From contig NW_026942886.1 in assembly GCF_024139115.2 (NCBI RefSeq), positions 1 to 64,000 of the forward strand: a stretch of 64,000 bases of DNA, read 5' to 3'. The stretch's first letter is position 1, and the number at the start of each line of letters is the position of its first letter. Both the position numbers and the translations under genes were made by a program. The notes beneath the pieces were generated by a model. It saw only the letters and a list, made by a program, of their open reading frames with translations. It was not told the DNA's origin and searched no databases. Below are positions 59,155 through 64,000 of the stretch, in pieces. The stretch comes from Armigeres subalbatus (Eukaryota > Arthropoda > Insecta > Diptera > Culicidae).

Positions 59155-60520
59155 AAAGTCTTCCTTAAGGGGTACTGGAAGAATTTCAGAAAGAATTACC
59201 GAAGAATTTTCTAACAAAATTTCGGAAGAAATTCTTGAAATAATTGTACAGGATTTCTCGAAGGAATCATTTCCGAGGGGATTTCTCAAGGAACTAAAAA
59301 AATGCAGATTATTCCCGAAAATAATTTGGTATTTCCAAGGACCTGAAGAAATTTCTGAAGGATTTCTGCTAGAGCATTTTCCGAAGGTATTCCTGAAACA
59401 ATTTTCGTATGTATTCCTGATGCAGTTTCCGAAAGATTTTCCATAGATATTTCCAAAGAATTTTCTAAAGGAATTGCTTAAAGAATTAGTAAAGGAAATA
59501 TTGAACGGAATTTCCAAATTAAGTTCTGTAAAAATTCTCGACATTCTTAAATTTCTGTAAGAATTTCTTTGGACATTACTCCAAGAGTTCATTCGAAATA
59601 TTTTGAGATTTCTTCTGAAAATACTCCGCAAATTGCATCGGAGATAAATCCAGAAATTGCTTTAGCTATTCTTCCCAATATTCGAAAATTCAAAGAAGGA
59701 ATTATGAGAAAATTTTGAAAGATCTTTCTATTAAGATTTTTTTAGTACCAACAACTCCTACAGAAATTGTTGGAATAACTTTGGAAATTCGTTTAGCAAT
59801 TTCTACGGAATAAATTCAAAGAACTCTGCCAGTACTTTCTCAAGAAATCCATTTTAAGAATCTAGTAGGAAATCCTTGAACTTTTTTACGAAATTTCTTC
59901 AAAACTTCCTCCAGGATTTCTTCTAAGAATTCTTTTAGGTATTCCTTCGGATTTCTTTAGCCATTCATACAGAAATTCCTTTAGACCATTGGAGATTCTT
60001 TTTGAAATTCCTTCGTAGTTTCCTTTGTGCGTTCTTTCGAGAATATCATCAGAAAATCCTTTACAATTTCGATTAAGAATCCTTCATAAATTTCGTTAGG
60101 AAATTATTTAGGGAATTTATTCGAGAATTTTTTATAAATTCCTTACATAATTTCTTCATAAAACCCTTTTAAACTTCCGTTAGATACTCTTTCAAAAATT
60201 CCTTTAGGATTTTCTATTTCATTCGTCCATAATTGGAGGAGTTCCCAAAAGAATTTTTGGAGTATTTACTGAGAAATGTTAGAAGCAATTTCTGGAGGCA
60301 TTTCCAAATGTATTTCAGGAAGGATTTCCGAAGAACAACCTGAATAGATTTGAGACAAGAATTTTTAAACGAATTTCTGAAAGAATTATTGAAGGAATTT
60401 CGTAAGGAATTATTAAAAAGTTTTTAGATTTCTACAAGAATGGCATCTGGGACGTTTGAAGGAATTCTTTTGGGAATTCTGCCGACAATTTCTCCGTAAA
60501 TTCCTTCATCCGGACAGCAG
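59155..60520. repeat. Degenerate GAATTCC-rich tract (B)
   Basis: Counterpart of 28461-29860. The open frames on either strand here are low-complexity and absent or broken in A, so not genes. Confidence 0.7.
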
Positions 60521-60858
60521 TAATCATAACCTTATTTTGAATTTTGAATTAAGACTTGCCAAAAAACCAAAAATATCGGGATTTCAGTCGATGCATCATC
60601 ATACTTCTTAAGATATTGTCGAGAATTCCTTAGGAATTTACTTCAGGAGTTGCTTTGATATTTCATGAATTTATTCCAACCTGACAAACTGTGCTGAGAA
60701 GTCATCCTTTGGATAAATATGTGTGTTATCACTGCATGAACATTTTGTTCGGCTCAACACGATATTTTCTTATTTTAGTCAAGTCTCCTGGAGGCGTGAT
60801 AATAAATAATAAAAAGCGATTAAACTTTTAGTGAAGCAAACTTTACAGAACTTCTGTT

Positions 60859-61002
60859 CTGCCGTAATCTGGAAAAGTGACGCAACGGACATTTTACAAC
60901 TTGCATGTTTTCCATTTTTCTGTTAAAAAGCTCGATGACTAGTACTCGTTAACACCATTTTTGAAAAATGACGTATACGTCACTTTTTTCAGATAACGGC
61001 AG
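60859..61002. mobile_element. Small MITE with CTGCCGT terminal inverted repeats (B)
   Basis: Counterpart of 30181-30323; the right arm differs slightly (AGATAACGGCAG against AGAAAACGGCAG). Confidence 0.65.
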
Positions 61003-61153
61003 TATTGTTGTCGACTATTGGTTAGTTTGGCAGAGCTTCCCTAGCTCTAGATCTCTGTCCACTGGATTTGACTGCAACCGTATTTGTGATATAATCAAAA
61101 TAACACCGACCTCAAACATTCATATATTCAGATCAACTTAAATTTTCTTGGGG

Positions 61154-61165
61154 TACTTACACAGA
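61154..61165 (-). pseudogene. KCNQ exon-1 edge: donor and last 5 exon bases (copy B)
   Basis: Minus strand reads TCTGT then GTAAGTA, the same donor as at 30468-30475. Only five exon bases remain before the N gap, so the exon itself is missing from this copy or lies in unassembled sequence. Confidence 0.8.
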
Positions 61166-61188
61166 NNNNNNNNNNNNNNNNNNNNNNN
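61166..61188. other. Assembly gap (23 N)
   Basis: Run of 23 N. Sequence to its right (CAGTCACCCCAGG...) does not match what follows the equivalent position in segment A. Confidence 0.99.
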
Positions 61189-61258
61189 CAGTCACCCCAG
61201 GTTCTTCGATGAGTTATGGCCATGAAGCATAAGTGTATAGAAGACAGAATATAATTTC

Positions 61259-61318
61259 GGGGGCAGCAGGGACTATGTCCAAGGGCTTGACGATCCCTCC
61301 CCAGGCCATCTGCGAGTT
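61259..61318 (+). promoter_or_regulatory. Conserved 60-nt 5' leader of the RTE-like LINE
   Basis: Differs from 38124-38183 at only a few positions; one change lies in the loop of GGAC-UAU-GUCC (UUU in the other copy). Possible HDV-like ribozyme or internal promoter. Confidence 0.6.
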
Positions 61319-61509
61319 GTGGCGCCTGCCTAGGATGTGGTGGGGTTTGACAGTGGGCCCTGTTAAACCTCTATAAAAAGCTGCATGTATCCGCAAGTAG
61401 GCTCCGCCAAAGCGACCGTGTGCCGCTCAAAGCGCACAAGCCCAAGTCCTGGTGTTAGGTCGGACGCTAAACAGCCCTGACACGACGGCCCTCCGACGAG
61501 ACAGGAGGT

Positions 61510-62616
61510 TTGCGCAGGCCCAATAAGCCGCCTTTAAAAACAACTATTACGAACGACATAGAAGATAATACGACTCGATACAATCGGCAACGACCTAGGC
61601 GACGAATAAAGGATCACGATTGGAAGCTTGGAACATGGAACTGCAAGTCGCTAGGCTTCGCAGGTTGCGACAGGATGATCTACGATGAATTACATCCCCG
61701 CAACTTCGACGTCGTGGCGCTGCAGGAGATTTGCTGGACAGGACAGAAAGTGTGGAAAAGCGGGCATCGAGCGGCTACCTTCTACCAAAGCTGTGGCACC
61801 ACCAACGAGCTGGGAACCGGCTTCATAGTGCTGGGTAAGATGCGCCAACGCGTGATTGGGTGGCAGCCAATCAACGCAAGGATGTGCAAGCTGAGGATTA
61901 AAGGCCGTTTCTTCAACTATAGCATCATCAACGTGCACTGCCCACACGAAGGGAGACCCGACGACGAGAAAGAAGCGTTCTACGCACAGCTGGAGCAGAC
62001 ATACGATGGATGCCCACTGCGGGACGTTAAAATCGTCATCGGTGACATGAACGCACAGGTAGGAAGGGAGGAAATGTATAGACCGGTCATCGGACCGGAT
62101 AGTCTGCACACCGTATCGAATGACAACGGCCAACGATGCATAAACTTCGCAGCCTCCCGCGGAATGGTAGTCCGAAGCACCTTCTTTCCCCGCAAAAATA
62201 TCCACAAGGCCACATGGAAATCACCTAACCAAGAAACGGAAAACCAAATCGACCACGTTCTAATCGACGGTAAATTCTTCTCCGACATCACGAACGACCG
62301 CACTTACCGCAGTGCGAATATTGAATCCGACCACTACCTCGTAGCAGTATGCCTGTGTTCAAAACTCTCGACGGTGTACAACACGCGTCGAACGCCGCGG
62401 CATAATATTGGGCGGCTACCAGACGGTAGACTAGCCCAAGTCTGCCCGCAGCAGCTGAAAGTCGCACTTCTAACGGAAGAGCAGCTAGGCTCAGCTTCTC
62501 TTGAAGATGGCTGGAGAGATATTCGATCCGCCATTGGTAGCACCGCAACCGCTGCACTTGGCACGGTGCCCCGGATCAGAGAAACGACTGGTATGACGGC
62601 GAATGTGAGCAATTAG
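61510..62616 (+). pseudogene. LINE ORF2, endonuclease part
   Basis: Apurinic/apyrimidinic-type endonuclease that nicks target DNA for target-primed reverse transcription. Motifs in order, residues counted from 61510: GTWNCKS (41-47), ALQEICW with the catalytic Glu (70-76), NVHCPHE (141-147), IGDMNAQVG (177-185), IDHVLID (247-253) and the SDH signature (273-275). All key residues are present. No ATG is found at the left limit of the frame, so the true start is uncertain. The frame is lost at about 62570-62615; the expected continuation into RT is in another frame. Confidence 0.88.
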
Positions 62617-64000
62617 TGGAAGAGAAGAATGCAGCATGGGCGAGATTGCTGCAACACCGCACGAGGGCGAACGAGGCACGATATAAACAGGCGCGGAACA
62701 GACAAAACTCGATTTTCCGGAGGAAAAAGCGCCAGCAGGAAGATCGAGACCGTGAAGAAACGGAGCAACTGTACCGCGCTAATAACACACGAAAGTTCTA
62801 TGAGAAGTTAAACCGTTCACGTAAGGGCCACGTGCCACAGCCCGATATGTGTAAGGACATAAACGGGAACCTTCTTACGAACGAGCGTGAGGTGATCCAA
62901 AAGTGGTGGCAGCACTACGAAGAACACCTGAATGGCGATGTGGCAGACGAAGATGGCGGTATGGTGATGGACCTGGGAGAACGCGCGCAGGACATAATTC
63001 TACCGGCTCCGGATCTCCAGGAAATCCAGGAGGAGATTGGCCGGCTCAAGAACAACAAAGCCCCTGGGGTTGACCAACTACCAGGAGAGCTATTTAAACA
63101 CGGTGGTGAGGCACTGGCTAGAGCGCTGCACTGGGTCATTACCAAGATTTGGGAGGAGGAAGTTTTGCCGCAGGAGTGGATGGAAGGTGTCGTGTGTCTC
63201 ATCTACAAAAAGGGCGATAAGCTGGATTGTAGCAACTACCGCGCAATCACATTGCTGAACGCCGCCTACAAGATACTCTCCCAAATTTTATGCCGTCGAC
63301 TAGCACCAACTGCAAGGGAGTTCGTGGGGCAGTACCAGGCGGGTTTTATGGGCGAACGCTCCACCACGGACCAGGTGTTCGCCATTCGCCAAGTACTGCA
63401 GAAATGCCGCGAATACAACGTGCCCACACATCATCTATTCATCGACTTCAAAGCCGCATATGATACAATCGATCGGGACCAGCTATGGCAGCTAATGCAC
63501 GAACACGGTTTTCCGGATAAACTGACACGGTTGATCAAAGCGACGATGGATCGAGTGATGTGCGTAGTTCGAGTTTCAGGGGCATTCTCGAGTCCCTTCG
63601 AAACCCGCAGAGGGTTACGGCAAGGTATGGTCTTTCGTGTTTGCTATTCAACATCGCTTTGGAAGGTGTAATACGAAGAGCAGGGATTAACACGAGTGGT
63701 ACAATTTTCAATAAGTCCGTCCAGCTATTTGGTTTCGCCGACGACATAGATATTATGGCATGTGCCTACATCAGACTGAAGAGGGAAGCTAAGCGGATCG
63801 GACTAGTCATCAACACGTCGAAGACGAAGTACATGATAGGAAGAGGTTCAAGAGAGGTCAATGTGAGCCACCCACCGCGAGTTTGCATCGGTGGTGACGA
63901 AATCGAGGTGGTAGAAGAATTTGTGTATTTGAGCTCACTGGTGACTGCCGAAAATGACACCAGCAGAGAAATTCGGAGACGCATAGTGGCTGGAAATCGT
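62616..64000 (+). pseudogene. LINE ORF2, reverse transcriptase part, frameshifted
   Basis: Reverse transcriptase that copies LINE RNA at the nicked target. Visible blocks: basic/coiled linker (residues 1-60 of this frame), KAPGVDQLPGELF, IYKKGDKLDCSNYRAITLLN, QAGFMGERSTTDQ, motif A LFIDFKAAYDTID (63435-63473), RRGLRQG (motif B). A one-base loss after 63626 breaks the frame at 63627; in the next frame, motif C FADDIDIMA is intact, followed by what appears to be a short deletion, then NTSKTKYM (motif D region) and a VYLSSLVT block. The C-terminus is beyond the window. Confidence 0.88.

Larger units (their letters stand above)
49258..61165. repeat. Segment B: second copy of KCNQ intron-1 segment
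   Basis: Direct repeat of 18224-30479: same start (GTCATATCAGTCCC), same order of sub-repeats, same end (GGGTACTTACACAGA). Non-array parts are near-identical by eye with scattered substitutions and small indels; the minisatellite differs systematically. It ends 5 bases inside the KCNQ exon and abuts an N gap. Retained haplotype, misassembly or real duplication cannot be separated from sequence alone. Confidence 0.92.
61259..64000 (+). mobile_element. Non-LTR retrotransposon (RTE-like), 5' end to RT, partial
   Basis: Starts at GGGGGCAGCAGGGAC, the same 5' leader as the LINE at 35357-38183. It has a leader of about 250 nt, an apurinic-type endonuclease, and a reverse transcriptase running off the window edge. 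No Gag-like ORF1 is seen between leader and endonuclease, an organisation typical of RTE elements; clade is tentative. Two frameshifts make it nonautonomous. Confidence 0.85.

Noticed and set aside
59012..59631. Open frames of 144 and 168 codons on opposite strands in segment B
   Set aside because: They lie in GAATTCC-rich low-complexity DNA, and the A copy does not preserve them at full length.
61690..62612. Minus-strand open frames opposite the RTE-like endonuclease
   Set aside because: Antisense shadows of a frame with all endonuclease motifs.

Overview
The window looks like insect nuclear DNA, most likely from a culicine (Aedes-type) mosquito. Support: a dipteran-style first coding exon of a KCNQ potassium channel, MITE and LINE families of the kind abundant in mosquito genomes, and very repeat-rich intronic and intergenic DNA. 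The species call is inference; no marker gene proves it. Only one host protein-coding exon is supported (30475-31466, minus strand). Almost everything else is tandem repeats, transposons, or a large duplicated block.

Layout. 1-18056: a 96-bp satellite array (about 170 units, many arranged as 191-bp dimers) cut into blocks by about 280-bp spacers that always enter in the same phase. 18224-30479 (segment A): intron sequence with small repeats, a 109-bp-arm inverted repeat, a 6.2-kb array of 23-bp hairpin-forming units and degenerate GAATTCC-rich DNA, ending at a consensus splice donor. 30475-31466: KCNQ exon 1, reading leftward, so positions 30474 down to 1 are its intron 1. 31467-35200: probable 5' UTR or promoter, AT-rich DNA, a tRNA-like relic and foldback elements. 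35211-38447: a MITE split by an internally deleted R1/Waldo-like LINE. 38450-44340: decayed LINE fragments, two adjacent TA-flanked MITEs and degenerate repeats. 44341-48083: a 3.7-kb GGATTGGTTT array. 48084-49090: the 96-bp satellite again. 49258-61165 (segment B): a second, highly similar direct copy of segment A, stopping 5 bases inside the KCNQ exon at a 23-base N gap. 61259-64000: a second LINE with endonuclease and reverse transcriptase, broken by frameshifts.

Interpretation. The A/B duplication, with the same satellite-spacer junction on the left of both and a gap on the right of B, is either a retained alternative haplotype or misjoin, or a real partial tandem duplication of KCNQ intron 1. 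The points most worth a second look are that duplication, the rapid divergence of the minisatellite between the copies, the satellite/spacer higher-order architecture inside an ion-channel intron, the G-doublet array that contains near copies of a known two-tetrad quadruplex, and a 60-nt 5' leader shared by two otherwise different LINEs that could fold with HDV-ribozyme-like connectivity.
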